This document shows positions 21,536-35,200 of a DNA stretch of 64,000 nucleotides, piece after piece. The stretch's first letter is position 1. Each line of letters opens with the position of its first letter. The translations under genes were made by a program, and so were the position numbers. Source of the stretch: Neospora caninum Liverpool (lineage: Eukaryota > Apicomplexa > Conoidasida > Eucoccidiorida > Sarcocystidae). The notes under the pieces are model-generated. The model saw only the letters and a list, made by a program, of their open reading frames with translations. It did no database searches and was not told the DNA's origin. The stretch lies in assembly GCF_000208865.1 (NCBI RefSeq), contig NC_018397.1, positions 5,671,748 through 5,735,747 of the forward strand. The letters run 5' to 3'.

Positions 21536-23755
21536 TTATGAACCTACAGCGACGAGCTGAGGACGAGCCAGCTCCTCATTTCCACTATCATTTGAGAGAC
21601 AACCGCTGCCATTGCTCGTAGTGGTAGTGTCTCTCTTCATAGTTCGCATCGCCAGGATTTTCTTCATTTCATACATGACTATTCCACCAGCAATGCCGAC
21701 GTTCAGCGAGTCGAGAAGAGACGACATGGGCAAAGCCACCCTGCAGAAGCAGATACAAAGTGAAGCAGCACAGACCCCAAAATGGTAGACAGCTCATATC
21801 TGCTTCGTATGCATTGTGAGGGAACACAAGCAGCAGCTTAGGAACTCAAGCGCAATGTGCAAGCGAGACCTGTGGGCACTTTCTTTTTTGTGGGAAGGCA
21901 ACTCTCCGGCGAGGAAAAGCACCTGACGGGCGTGCCCACAGAAAATAGGGTCCAGACTTTTGTTGCACTAGAGCTCCAATGTGACGAATGCTTCGTTGGA
22001 AAACAACTTATCTCTCGCCTGCCTCCGTTGAGTCGTGCCCGTGCATTTTCTGCCTCACCTTCTGCAGTGCTGGAGTATCACTTCAGAAAGCCCGCGCGAC
22101 TCGTTGCCAAGGATACAACAGATACCTCTGTGGGACATCACCGCGCCTGCAGCCACGACAGCCGGGAAGTTCCTGGTTCTTTTTTTCGTGAAACAAAATA
22201 TAGCACCGGAGATTTTAGCACGCGGGCAGTCTTCAGCAGACTGGGACGACATAAGCAACAAGAGGTACGAGAAGAGCGCTCTACCGTCACAGGGTCTCTC
22301 GCCTGTCGTTCGGCAACCTACTCTAACCCTCACGCTCTAGCAGGTCTGATCTGCGACCATTTGGCCTTCCAGCACTATCAGTCGCAGGCCTCTATCCCGC
22401 AGTTTCGTCCCACACACGGTAGCACGGCAAACACTCCTCCGTTGCTGCCCCATCGCGAAGGATCCTCCCTGCGCACGACTTCGTGGTCCTGGCATTAACT
22501 TTTTTCACGTCTTGTCACGATCATTTTTTTCACGGCGCGTTGGCTGACGTGTCACGCTTGCTCTCTTCCTGGCATGTTCCATCTGCGTCGCTTGCATGCG
22601 GACTTGTTAACAACGTATCCGTCTCTCTGTACATCGAAAATGGTGTATGGAAATGCCCAGACACTCCTAAGCCTATTGAAAAAAGGGAAGCCCTCAAGGG
22701 GGTCGTTCTCTCAAGTTGCGTGCATTCCCACGATAAATTACCCTCTGTCCACCTACCGTGGAACGCTTCGGGCCGTTCGCCACTAATGTCCGCCGCAATG
22801 GGCAGAAGATCGCTTTCTTCGCACATGCGCAAAAGATTCTCAGCCGAGCCGTGGAAGTGAGGCAAGTTGTAGTGGAGCCCTCGGCTAACTTCCTGTGCAC
22901 ACGGAGAGAGCGAAAGCTCAGTTAAAGAAGACACAGAGAGGCCACCGGAAACGAGGCCTAACCACGCCCGAATCTGGGCGCGAACGCAGGGAGAAATGAC
23001 ACGGAAGGAAGCAACGATAACGCTGGGCGACGAATATCAGAACAGAGAAACTCCGTGACGCATGGGCATCGCCAACGACACATTTCTGTCTTCTCGTCGA
23101 AGACGCCTTTTCGCGTTAATCGCCCGGCCCCCTCGACACGCAGACCAGTAGCCACAGACAGCTGGGCTTCCCCATGGGGTTGCCACGGCAAAAAGAGGAG
23201 AGCGAGGACATTCAAGCAGCAGCCCTCTCTTCAGCCACAAGGATTCACGGCCTCTCTCTGTTCTTTCTCGCTCGTTTGCTCATCCTGTTCCAGTCTTGTG
23301 CGTGGACATGTCGACGACGTTTCCATGGGCACCCCCGCATGCACTGACGGGGACATATGGCCAGCCTAGGGGATGCTGCACGAACATCGCGGTCATCGTG
23401 GTAGTCTCCTGAGACTCTGAGGCAACGCGTTCTCAACTCAAAGAGAGACGCTCCTGCCTGTTCTGGCTGCTTACCATAACTTTCCAACTGAAAGGGTCCG
23501 CAGTCCCGTCGACGTAGTAGACGCCGTCGAAACCTAGGGATGCCGCTGTGCGAACGAGAATGCCAACATTCCACACGTACCGCACTCCACACAGTGCCAG
23601 GATGCACCTGAAAGCACGCAGCAGAAAATGTACGCAAACGCACAGTTTCCTTGCACGCATGGGCACACAGAGACACATATGGATCCATCAAGACATACAG
23701 ATGGAGACATGCATCGAGTTAGGCAGACGTACTGAATCCCCCCGCCCGCCCCCCC

Positions 23756-23786
<31 letters not shown>

Positions 23787-24869
23787 GGATATGTATGTAA
23801 ACTTCAGACACCTGACGGGACATGGGCCTGTCTGTGTTTGCATGTATACACGTGTATCATCGTCGTGGGTCCTCAGTGCTTGTTCCGGACTGTGGATCGA
23901 GGGTGAGCAGGTTTCTCTCTTGAGCCAGGCAGACGCTCCTCGTTCCACTTTTCTCGCCATTCTCGGTGCTTTGCGTGGGCGAAAAAGAACCTCCAGAACG
24001 CTGTTTTACGTTTCGAAGAAGGATCAGGCGTCGACCTTTCAGGCATAGGTTCGTCGTACGCCCAGAAACCGAGATGACTCTTTGTGTGTGTGTGTGTGCG
24101 AGTTGGCCGCGCTCACCTTGCAGATCCGAAATCAAAGCTTTCCCGTGGCCGTTTCAAAATGCCGACGACGCGTTTACTCCCCGTTTTGACTGACATGCCC
24201 AGATGCGGAAGGCCAGTGTCGGCCGCGCCTTTTTCGATCTTGGACGAAGACGCAAAGCCGTGGAAGTCTCCTGGAGCCAGCAACGTGGAGTCTTTGCCCT
24301 TTCCGGCAAACCGTCGGTCGTCTTTCCGCTTTGAGTGCTTCTCCTTCTTTGGCAGAAACTCCAGTGGCCGTCGAGCCATAAGGAACTCCATCACTTCGCT
24401 GTACGTACACCGCGTCTCCCGGGCGTGCACATTAAACGCCGATGGAACGCCTGCCAAGCCTGGATTGTCCGTCAGAAGCAGTTCGAATTTCAGCTGCGGT
24501 TCGCCGCCTTCGTGCGTGGCGACGCGCGAAAAATCGCCCTCTTTTTCTTCCTTTGCTTCCGGACACTGGCGCACACGGCTGCTGTTCGCGTTTCCGAATT
24601 CGTGTGTTCTGGCGTCTGCTCCTTCTGCCGGTTGTGACTCTGGTGCCGCGCCCCAGTCGTCTTCCTTCTTCGATTCTGCAGCAGAAAGAAACATCTCGCC
24701 GCCCTGCCGCGAAGCAAACCGCCGGTACTCTGGACTGCACATGAAGCGGACGAGAGGAAGGCCCATCACCACTACGCTCTCGTACCGCTGCCTGAGGAAC
24801 ACAACAGACAGTAAACACAGGTATACGAGCAAACCTGTCGTGACATCCAAAAACAAAAGGTACACACAC

Positions 24870-24915
<46 letters not shown>

Positions 24916-27008
24916 GTAAATGGGTTGACCGACAGTGGACGAGACCAGGAAGGAGACCGCCCGACAGAGAAACAAAGCTGAGTGGAAAAGACGACTCGAC
25001 CGTGCCGCGAGGAGAGCGAGAAGCCACCGAGGAAACAGACGCAAGGGAGGATGCGCAGAAAAGAGGAAAATCACTCCTCCCCCCTGCCTCCGTTGAGACA
25101 ATCAGTGCTCCATAACGAGAGAAAAATAGTCCAGCAGAAAACTTCCCCGTCTAGAGAGAGACCTGCGCGACAGGGTTTCTCTCAGTTCGATACTCACATG
25201 CATGCCTCTCTACGGCCTGTCTTGACCGAAGCCCTATCTCGACTACTAGGTAAATGGACAACCAAAGAAAGCGCCTTGCTTGCCACTCTCTATGTGTGCA
25301 TGAGTACCTTAAAGGAAGTCTTTTGGATACATTAACGCAACGCATGTTTACATCAGAGGCAGATCTCCGTTTGTAGACCAGGGGCACACACAACACACAT
25401 AAATGCATCCACCTATCCATACATATGCATATATGTAATTTGTATTTCCTATTACAGGTGGAAGAGCATTTTCGGGGGGTGTGCGTACCTTAGATCACTT
25501 CGCCTTTTGAGTCGGACAATGTGTTTGATGAGTTCATTCTTTTGACTGGTGATGAAAGTGAGTCTTTTCACCTCGCCGGTCTCTTGGCTTTCTGCCTGTC
25601 TCTTCATGGCCCTTCGGCTCAACTGGTCCCGCGTTTCGCTGCGCGTCGCTGTCTCCGCGCTTCCCTCTTCGCCCTCTCGCAGTTCTTCGCCTTCCTCGCC
25701 TTCTTCTCTTGCAGATGCCGCGTCTCCGCTTTCCTTTCCCTCGCTGTCGCCTCCCCAGGAACCTGCGCAATCTGTGCCGCAGCCGAGCCCCATTGTTGCT
25801 CCTCCGCGACCTGAGAGTCCATCCGGCCTGGCGGCATCCAAGCCAGATTCACAGGCGTCGCTCGGCCAATGAGGAACGGAAAACGTTCTTTGCTCCCCGT
25901 CCCTCCCTGTCTCCTTTGTCCTGGCGCCACCCTTGGCGTCCCGCTCCACTCCGCACAAGTCAAAGTGCTGGGAGACGCTCGACCGGCCGATCCCTTTCGG
26001 AGTTCGAGAGGCGCGAGACTCACTCGAAACCGCGGGCGAGGAAGGCTGCCTTCGTCGCTGTCCATCGGCAGTCTCGCACCCTGCAGCCTCCGCCTCGCCA
26101 AGACTTGTTCTCGCGGCAGGACACTCGGAAGGCGCTGCGGAGAACCCCTGCTCGGCCTCGAGGCAGAACTGCGTAGGTGCGAGGTTTTGCAACCAGAGAG
26201 GAAGAGGCCGCGCAGCAGCGGACTGTGTCGGCGTCTCCGCGGGGGTTTTCTGCCGACACGCAGACAGAGAAGACTTCCGCCTGGGTGCCGAAAGAGACGC
26301 ACACGGAGAACAAACAGCAACGCCTCGAGGCGGCGAGGAAAGAAGCGAACGCCAGCGGAGACACCGGAGAGTACGCCCGGAAGAAGACGAGCTGAAAGAC
26401 GCAACGCGAGGGAGGCTGAGACGAGGTACGGCGGGGCCATCGACTGGCCTTTTGTGGTGCAGGACGAGCCCACAGAAGCCTCGGGCAGTGCCCGGAGCCG
26501 GACCCGACTGCGAGTCGACCGACAAGGAAGCAGACGCGAGAGCGTCACATCCGCGAGGACGCGACGAGGTCAGAGAGGAAGCAAACGACCGAGAAGACGA
26601 CGGAGCAGAGCGCGACTTCGAAGAAGAGAGAGAGGAACGCGAAGGCAGACAGGAAGAGCAGAGAAGGCCGGGAACGAGAGGGGAACTCGAAGACGAAGAA
26701 ATCAGAGAGGAAGGAACCAAAGACGAAAATGGAGAGCAGGATACTTGCGACGATGCAGAGGGGACGAGACGAGGCTCATTCGAGTCCGCGGGGGAAAACG
26801 ACGGGGGAGGAACGCGCGAAAGAGGATGACTGCTATGAAGCGCCGGTTTCGCGCGTTCGCCCCGTGGGGCTCTGCCACGGCGGCATCTAGCCGAGACAGC
26901 TTGGAGGGCGTAAAGACGCCGCCACAACGGAGACGGCGCGGCGCTGAACCGCCTCAGACTCGGCGCGTCGAGGACGTTGGGGAGACCCGAGGCTCGTGAG
27001 AGCCCCAT
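21536..27008 (-). CDS. SpoU/TrmH-family RNA 2'-O-methyltransferase, likely organellar
   Basis: Six exons on the minus strand: 27008-25489, 24791-24117, 23607-23475, 22892-22757, 22146-22059, 21740-21536. All are GT-AG, and they join to exactly 918 residues and a TAA. The enzyme should transfer a methyl group from S-adenosylmethionine to a ribose 2'-OH in rRNA or tRNA. The SPOUT knot motifs are split over three exons: motif 1 YVWNVGILVRTAASLGFDG, motif 2 CCILGNESRGLSE, motif 3 LPMSSLLDSLNVGIAGGI. The substrate-binding part begins at about residue 480 (FITSQKNELIKHIVRLKRRS). The start ATG (GCCATGG) opens an Arg/Ser/Ala-rich segment with few acidic residues that could be a mitochondrial or apicoplast transit peptide (inference). 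About 480 N-terminal residues are low-complexity Ser/Glu-rich; bacterial relatives are near 250 residues. MRM1- or MRM3-like is possible but not proved. Confidence 0.9.
23759..23786. repeat. (TA)n microsatellite in SpoU-gene intron
   Basis: About 14 TA units lie in the 509-base intron 23608-24116 of the methyltransferase gene. Confidence 0.95.
24873..24912. repeat. (TA)n microsatellite in SpoU-gene intron
   Basis: About 19 TA units preceded by a short CA run, in the 697-base intron 24792-25488 of the methyltransferase gene. Confidence 0.95.
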
Positions 27009-29354
27009 GGCGACGCCGAGGTTCTGCCGAGCCGCTCCGGATGGCCTTCCAGGCGTTAGGGCACTGACCGGAGCCGCCAGAACTCCACCTCGTTCGGCGA
27101 GAGTCACAGAAAAATCTCTCTGCCGCGTGCTCGTCCTGCGTTCCCACCTCTTTTGCCTGTTCACTCCTCACTGTCGCATGCCCAAACCTCACGTTTGCCG
27201 TTGACTCGAGTCCCGGGCGAGGTGCTCCACAAAACTCCTCCTTTTTCGCGCTGGCCTATCTCTCTCTTTCCTCTCTCCTCTCTCTGGTATATCCCCGTTC
27301 TACTCTCTCTGGTATATTTCCGCTCTCGTCTCTATGGAGAAGGCGGGAGAGAGGGCGTTTCGCTCCCTGTGTGTTTCTTCTCCAGTTTACCGCCTGTGTC
27401 TACTGCGAGAGAGAATCCGGGAAGAAAAACGCGACAGATTTTCGCGGAAGAACGGAGACGCACGCAAGGGACAAGATCTCGCTGGCGCGTGTGTGGGGCA
27501 GAGACGAAGGACAGGGGAGTTATTCCTTTTCCTGGGAAAACTGAGACGAAAAAGGAACGCAGCACGAAGAGCAAAGGTGGGTCGCGGCGCGAGGAAGGAA
27601 GCAGAGACAGAGAGGAGACGAACGCGGAGGAAAACCGTCCAACTAGAAACGAACTCGAACAGCAAGAACAGAGGAAGAGAGCGAGACTCCAACTGGTGAG
27701 GCGTCTATACAGGGATGCCGGTGCCTGTCGCGACAACCCCCTTCGGCCGCCGAGAGCCCGAGGTGTTCAAGTAGAGGGCGGTGGAGGCTCCGCGAGAGAG
27801 AAAGAAGCGGAAAAAGCACAGGCATCGAAGAGAGAAGGCCAGGAAAGACGGAAGATAAAACTCTTCGCCAGCGGCGCACAAGACTCGACAGCCATTCTGT
27901 CCCCCAGCGTCCTTTTTTGAGAAGAGTCGCCTTCTGATCGTCCAGCAAGTCTCTCCTCTGGGTAGCCTCTGTCCCTGTGTGAGCAGAGAAGTCGTTTCAA
28001 CTAGATATCTCGGACAGACGTTGAAAGCCGATTTCCCCGCCTCTTCTCCCGCTCTTTTTGTTTTTCTATTACCGACGGCCTCGCTTCATTCCAACTGTCG
28101 AGATTCATCGCGCTGTCGCGGTGTGTTGGGTTTCCCTTTTGCACGGGATTTTGCGAGGCGCAAAGACAAGTGCATGCAGTGTGCAGAGAGCCCCGCGCGC
28201 GAAAAAAAGCCTGGCCCGTTTTCGATCGCTGTCCTTGCGTCGATTGCGTACCGACCGCCAGCACAGCTTAACAGCCGCTTTTTGCGGTGTGAATCTGAAA
28301 CTGATTTCGAGGACTGCGATTCTCGACGGCTCCACGCCCTTTTTGGCTTCTCCATTCTCTTTCTTTCCTCTCTTTTCGCGCCTTTCTCTCCGTCCAGTCT
28401 CTCAACTCTCTCCAACTCTTTTCGCAAACTCTCTGTGCTGTCTCTCCGCCGCTCCGTCAGTTCCGCCCCATCCTGCCTTTGCCGTGGCTCTCCTCTCTCG
28501 TCGCGCGCCTCTTCTTCAACTCGTCCTGTGCGCGCCTTCTCGTCTTTTCTCTCTTGTTTCCCCTCCCTCCAATGTCCACCCGCACAGTTCGGGGCAGAAC
28601 GTGAGGCGCGGCCACGGCCCCCTCCCGCGCCAACATCGACACGAGAATGCCGCGGAAATCCCAAAAACTCCGCATTTCTCCCCACCCAGAGCTCCTCCTG
28701 TTTGGAAAGGAAAACGGCTGCCCGCGACGCGGGACATCTCGCAGGCGCTGCCTCGTTTCGCGTGCGTTGCGGGCCGCGCACACACGCCAGCAAAGCCAGA
28801 GAGCGGATGCGGATCGCGCGATCACACACATGTCCCTGTTCGGCCCCTGGGTGTTTCCGCTCTCCACGTGCGTGTCTCGAAACTGATCTCACCCAAGACG
28901 TACGGGGAGACAGCGATGGAGACAGGTGACACAGAGACCACGCCGCACGGTGTCTGTGAGACGCGAGCGCCAAACACTGCGGAGCAACGAGAAATCTCAC
29001 ACGCTCGCCTCGCCCTTCTCTCTCTGCCTTCCCTCCCTTCCCTCCCTTCCACTCCTATCTCTGCGGTCTGATACGCGCCTGCGGGCCCCGCGGCTGTACT
29101 TCCTCGTCACCTCCCTCTCTCTTCCTCTCCTCCTCTGCCCGTCTTCCGTCTTCCCTCTTTCTCATTCTCGCTTCCTCTCTTCCTCTTCGTCTCTCTCCTT
29201 CTCTCTTTCTCTTTCCCTCCTTCTCTCTTTCTCTTTTCTTCGTCCTTTGTCTCCGGCGCGTCGGCCTTTGCGGCCGTCCAGGTGTCGCCTCGCAGTCTCC
29301 CGGCCCTTGTTGCCCCGCGGCCCGAAGCAGAGAGCGGAGACATGGGCGCTGAAA
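27009..29354. promoter_or_regulatory. Intergenic, divergent SpoU enzyme and P4-ATPase 5' flanks
   Basis: The two genes start back to back, so both promoters should be here. From about 28340 to 29280 the plus strand is strongly pyrimidine-rich (TCTC/CTTCCC runs), as expected of the P4-ATPase 5' UTR. Long frames cross it on both strands but show only biased low-complexity composition. I see no gene. Confidence 0.5.
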
Positions 29355-32203
29355 ATGAAGGCGGCGAATCTCTGCTCGTGCCTCCGTCGGAGGAACCGTC
29401 GGTAGGTGCTCGGCTCTCGGCGAAAAGTCGCTCGCGAGAAAGACGCGTCGCTCGTCTCCCCTGCTCGTGACGATTCTCTCCCGTTGGCCGTTCCTGCAAG
29501 AGGTGTGCTGTAGCGAAGGACAGGCGCCTGGAAAAGTTGGGAGAAACCGACGGACCATACGCTTCGCGGTTCTGCGTGGCACGCGGACGGAAGAGGGAGA
29601 TTATGAGGGGACTGAAAAGGAAAACGGTGACAAGAGAAAAAAAGAATCCGGATGTGCTGCTCCATCTGTTTGGTGTTCTCCCGCCCTTCACCGAGTCGCA
29701 CTTTCGGCCGTCGTGCACGTCTACGTCCCGTTCTCTTCCGTCTTTCTCTCTTTCCCCTCTCTTCCTTCTTTCCGCTCTCTTTCTTTTCCTCTCTTTCTTC
29801 TTTCTCCTCTCTTTCTATTTCTTCTTTCCCTTCTCTCGTGTCCCTCTTTTGTTCCATTTTTACATTCTTTCTCTGCTTTCTGCGTCGGGCTCTTTCTGCT
29901 CTGGGCCCCTTCGTCTCCCGCGCAAACGCATATCAACTGTCCAACCTTTCTGAGTTTTCTGGAAGAACTGTCGGGACTGCGATTTGGAACGGGACGCTCA
30001 CGCCCGCTCAGTCGTGGTGCCTGCGTTTTCGCCTCTCACCTCCTTCTCGCCTCGCCTCTCGTCCTCCCTCTTCACCTCTCTCCTTGTTTCTCGTCGTCCC
30101 TCTTGGTCTGTTTTCCTTTCTGTGCATCGCTCTTGCTTTCGCTTTCTCTTTCCTTTCTCTTTGTCTCGCTTTTCGTGCCTTCGTATTTCTCGGACTGCCG
30201 TCTGCAACGTGTCCTATCTGCCTCGTTTCGACTGCGTTGCTCTTCCTTCTGCAGGCCGGAAGAGCGCGAGTGGCGAGTGACGCTTAACGGCCCGCAAGTC
30301 CTGCCTGCATGCGGCAACCGCGTCGTCACCTCCAAGTACACAGTCTGGAACTTCCCGTTCAAGAATTTCTGGGAGCAACTTCACCGGATATCCAACATCT
30401 ATTTCTTCTTCATTGGCTTTCTGCAATGCATCCCTCAGGTACCAGACACCGTGCACATGCATTCGCGATACGTCTGGTAGTGCATGTGCCGATCTATAGA
30501 TATACATTTATATATCCATATCTATCTGCTCCTGGAGGTCGATCTATTTCTATTTCTCACGCTACGTATACCGATACAAACACATCTGCATCTAGATAGA
30601 TCTATATAGGTATGTATATGCCGCTTGAGGAGGAGGCTGGCGTAGAATCCTCTTTGACGTTAGTAAGCCTGTGACGCGTAGATGCGTCAGCCTGTTGCGT
30701 GGTGTTTCTAGGCACGTGCGAGCATTTGTTCTTTGTCTCCATCGGTTTTTGCGTCCGACATGTGCCTCCCTCCACCTGTTTCTACGACCCATTCCCCCGG
30801 TGTTTTGGACCCGCAGGCCTTTATACCTTTTTTTTTGCCGCTTTCGCTCAGCTTGTCTGTCTCCTCCATCTCTGTTTTTCGCGGTTTCCCCCCCCCTCCC
30901 CCCCCTCCCCTTTTCTGTCTCTCAGATTTCCGGCACAGGCGGCCTGCCGACGATCAGTTTGCCCCTGTCGGTGGTTCTCATCTGCAACGCCGTCAAAGAC
31001 GCGGTCGAGGACTACCGCCGACACCAAGCTGATGACCACGAAAACGGCCAGGTGCGAAACGTCTTTTCGGCTCTGCGCTCCTCCTGCTCTGTCTCTGCTT
31101 CTGTTGCGCTTTCCGTGGAGTCTGTGCTTGCCGAGGAGCGTTAAGGGTTGTTCCTCTAAACCTCTGCAGTGTGTCTATTTCCCGGTGTGTTTCGCTCACG
31201 TGCTGCTGCGCTCCCCATCCCTGTGCCTTCCTCGCTCCCACCTCTCCTTCGTGGCGAATCCTCCACGATGCCGCTCCTCGCCTCGCGTTCTGCCGCCTCA
31301 GACTGGTCTCTCTGCCTGGGTCTCCTTCCTCCTCCCCTTGCAGCTCTGTCTCCTCGCCACTCGCGCGCCGGCCCCGTCTTCCTCGTCGGCTCTCGTGTCT
31401 CTCCTGACGCGCGTTTTCCACTTCCTGTGTCCCCGAAGGCGAGGACGCACTGCTCCCTCTTCTTCTTCTCCTCCTTCTCCGTCTGGTTCTTTGTCGTCGT
31501 CTGCGCCGATCGCGGCTCACCCCTGGGCGTCTGTGGAGATTGGGGACATCGTGGTGTGTTTCCGAAACGCGTTTTTCCCTGCGGATCTTCTGCTTCTGGC
31601 CTCGTCGGACTCGCACGGCGTCGCGTTTGTGGAAACAGCGGGTCTGGACGGCGAGGGGAATTTGAAGGTGAAGCAGATGCAGAAAGACTTGGCGCTGTGG
31701 GTCGGCCACCGGCCGCGTGCGCGCGCCTCGAGGACCGCGCCCAGTCCTCCCGCGTGTCCGCGCGCGTCGACGGCGCCCCATGCGGCGCTGTACGCCGCGC
31801 TCCGCCGGCTTGCTACCTTTTCGGGTTCGCTCACCTGCGACTGGCCCAACAGAGATCTGCTGCGTTACGACGGAACCCTCACCGTGGCCAGACGCCGCCC
31901 ACGGACGGGGGAGGAGACGGCGAGCGGACACGCTGAGGACACCCAAACGCGCGGCGCTGCAGCGGGAGAAAGCGACAAAGAAACGCGCGCAGTGAAAACC
32001 GAGGAAATGCAAGTCCCCGTGAACATCCACAACATGCTCTTGAGGGGATGCAGACTTCGAAGCACAGACTGGATCATCGGACTCGCCGTCTACACTGGCG
32101 AACACACCAAAATTCAACTGGTAAACGCTGCTGCCTTCAGTGCTTCTCGTCCTCAAATCGAGGTCCCCATGCATATGTATACACACACATTCGTATATAG
32201 GCA

Positions 32204-32247
<44 letters not shown>

Positions 32248-35200
32248 AATGTATATAGATAGATGTGTATGTGTGCATCTGTGTAGATCTATTGGTTGAA
32301 ATAGAGGTACGCATTTGTGTGTGGCGTTGCTTTTGCGTAAAAATGTCTTGGCCTCTTGCGTTTCCTAGTACACTTGTCTCTCGAGCGTACGTCACAACGT
32401 GTGAAGTGTCCCTGTCTGTTATCATGTTTCCGTCTCTCGTTCATGTGTCTCGCAAACTGCAAGCACGGATCAGTGCAGTTTTGTGTCGAGGTCCGGACCT
32501 GCCTACGTTGACGCGCCTCTGCCTTCCTCTCTGTGTATCCGTGCGGGTGTTTCGTCCTGTCTCGGATGCTCTTTGTCTCCTTCGCCTTTTTTTTTGGCTC
32601 TTTTCAAGAAAAAAGGCCAACCGCCTCCCGTTGTCCCGGACCTCTTGCGCCTGGCGCGCCTCCGATCGTGGGTGTGCATGCGTTTTGCCCTGTGCGCGTG
32701 CGTTTGGTTTCGGCGGCTGCCTTCCAGAATTCCGGTCCGCCTCGAGCGAAGCGCTCTCGCGTGGAAATGTTGACCGGCCGGGCCATCCTCGGCATCGCCT
32801 TGCTTCAACTCATCACGTGCAGCGCTACCGCGCTTGCCAGCACTTTTCTCTGGTACTCGCCGTCGTCGCCCTGGAAGCGCGTGTCTTACTTGCACAATCC
32901 AGAAGACCAGAAACTCTCTCCCGTCGTCTACTGTAAGTGTGGGGCTCTCGCCCAAGGAAGAGAGCGGGAACTCGCGCGGGGGAGGCCGAAGTACACAGAG
33001 CGGATTTCGCGCGATGCTTCGACCCCAACGTCCGACACGCCTGCCTTTTGGGCGCACACACACTCACACCCGCGAGTCCTCCAGGAGCCGGCGGCTGCGG
33101 TTTTTCGTCGGCTTTCTCGCGGGCAGACAGGCCGACGGTTGCCAAGGAAGAAACGCGCGGGCTCTCGGATGTGAGTGGTTCTCGATTCAGCGCCGATTTT
33201 CCCAGAGGCTTTCCCCAGCGTCTGTGAAAGACTGACGCCGGACGGAGGTGCTGTCCACGTTTCAGCGTTTCCGGTTTCGAGAAGAAACGCGTTCTCTTTT
33301 GTTTCTCTTCTCCGGGCCTTTCCCCCCGCATCTCTGCATGCAAAACCCGACGTTCACCGGCTCGTTTCGCCCCGATCTGTGCGCGCTGCTTCAGGGATCA
33401 CCCAAGTCCTGACGTGTGTGGTCTTGACCGCCAATTTGATTCCCATCTCGCTCATTCTGCAAACGACGATGGTCAAAGCGATTCAGGCGTCGATGATCAA
33501 CAGCACGCGTGTCGGGGCTCTAGATCCTGGCCCCGTCGGTCTCTCCCCAGCCAGGCGTTCGCTCGCGGAGCGCCCCGCGCGAAGCGCACAGGCACGCCGA
33601 GCTTCCCTCCGACCCGGAAAGCCGCCGGGGGGAGGCGATGGAGGAAAGCGAGAAGAGAAGGCGGAGGCGCGGCAAACAGCTGCGGCGCAGAAGGATGGTG
33701 GAGAGAAAGGAGATCAAGGCGGTGGCAAAGAAGAGGCGACGGCCAAGAGAGAGGGAGCGCGAGAGCCTGGAGAAACCGGCAAGGTCGCGTCTGCAAGGTT
33801 TTCTTTGCCGTTTTGGATCGGAGCATCCTCCGTGTTGAAGAACGCAAAGCCGAAGAAAGCCAAACAAGACCGCGCCACATTTGTGAATGCGTTCTCGTCT
33901 CTGGCGGATGCTGAGCGGGAAGAAAAGTTGGCAGGAGCCCTCCCAACGCAGCGCAGCCAGGAGGGGACTGCTGTCTCCTCTCACGCTCTCGGGCCTTCCC
34001 CCTCGGGAGGCAAGAGTCGAGGCGCCGCCGCGAGCAACGGCAGAGCGACGGAAGAGAGCGAGATCGCATGCACGGGGGCGGAGAGAGACACGCAAGAGAA
34101 TCACGCGCAGCCGGGGAAGCCGCCGAGACAGTTCCGTGTGAACTTGCGAGGGCGCCGGACGGAGGGGATCGGCGGGAGAGGAGCGGCGGCTGGCGAGGAA
34201 AGTTCTGTTCAGAAGAACGCAGGCGAGGCCGAGCAGGCGCGGGAGAGAAGCGGGGAGACACTCGGGCTCGGCGAAGAAGTGAGTGAATTTGACGCGGAGG
34301 AAGAGGAAGCAAAGGCTGAGGAGATTGTGGCACGAACTTCCGACCTCAATGAAGAACTCGGCCAGGTCAGCTACGTCTTCGCCGACAAGACCGGGACGCT
34401 GACGGAGAACGTCATGGAGTTCCGCAAGTGCTGCATCCAAGGTGAGCACGAAGAAGAGAAAAGAGAGTTCACACACGTGCGGCGATATGGGTCCACACCC
34501 GCTTTTCCCGTCGCTCTCCGCAGACTTCCCGACAAAAACCGAGCCTTCTTCTGCCTATGCAGCAGTGTCTCTTTACGTTTGTGGAGGTCTGTCAGTCAGT
34601 GTCTCCTTAAGTTCACGGCAGTTTGTCTTGGCGCATCTCTGGTTTCGTCTTGCCCACACGTGCGCGTTTTAAGGGTGTGGTAGGGCACGTAGGTGTCCCC
34701 TCCCCGCATGCAGATGTCGACAGTGCCGCTGTCAGTTTAGAGACAGAAATGCAGACGCCATTCCTTGTCCAGAGACACACACGAGGCTGAGCAGCTGAAG
34801 CGGTCCCATGCCGCAGGCTCCCTGTGTCCTCGTCTTCAGGCATTCGCTATGGCGACGAGGTGGACGACGAGCGACTCCGACAAGCAGCCGCGGGGTGGCT
34901 TTCTGGCGGCAGAGACAGTACGCCAAACAGAAGGATACGCCCACCAACGGCCGTTCTTGCCTTTGCATGCATTCCCATATCTGCGTTTTTATTCGCGTGC
35001 ACAGGGTGTCTCTTCCCACTGGCGCCTGCATCGTGGGGAGGAGGGCGGCGGGAGTTTCGTTTCACTGAGACAGAGACATGCACACGATGTATCGATATCA
35101 ATCATCTATCTACATCCACCAGTATCTATATCTACAGCTATCGTTATGTGTGCATCCATATCTACATCTGTATCTATCTCTATAGCAACCTATCTATAGC

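Noticed and set aside
21857..22498. Plus-strand frame of 213 codons over the SpoU gene
   Set aside because: It runs antisense to exon 5 and its introns, has no recognisable domain, and the minus strand carries the SPOUT motif 2.
25869..26999. Plus-strand frames of about 300-376 codons over SpoU exon 1
   Set aside because: Antisense shadows of the Ser/Glu-rich coding exon, consisting of Arg and charged runs only.
28926..29354. Upstream in-frame extension of the P4-ATPase
   Set aside because: Composition is almost only Ser/Leu/Pro/Arg from a pyrimidine-rich 5' UTR; the ATG at 29355 has a good GAAAATG context.
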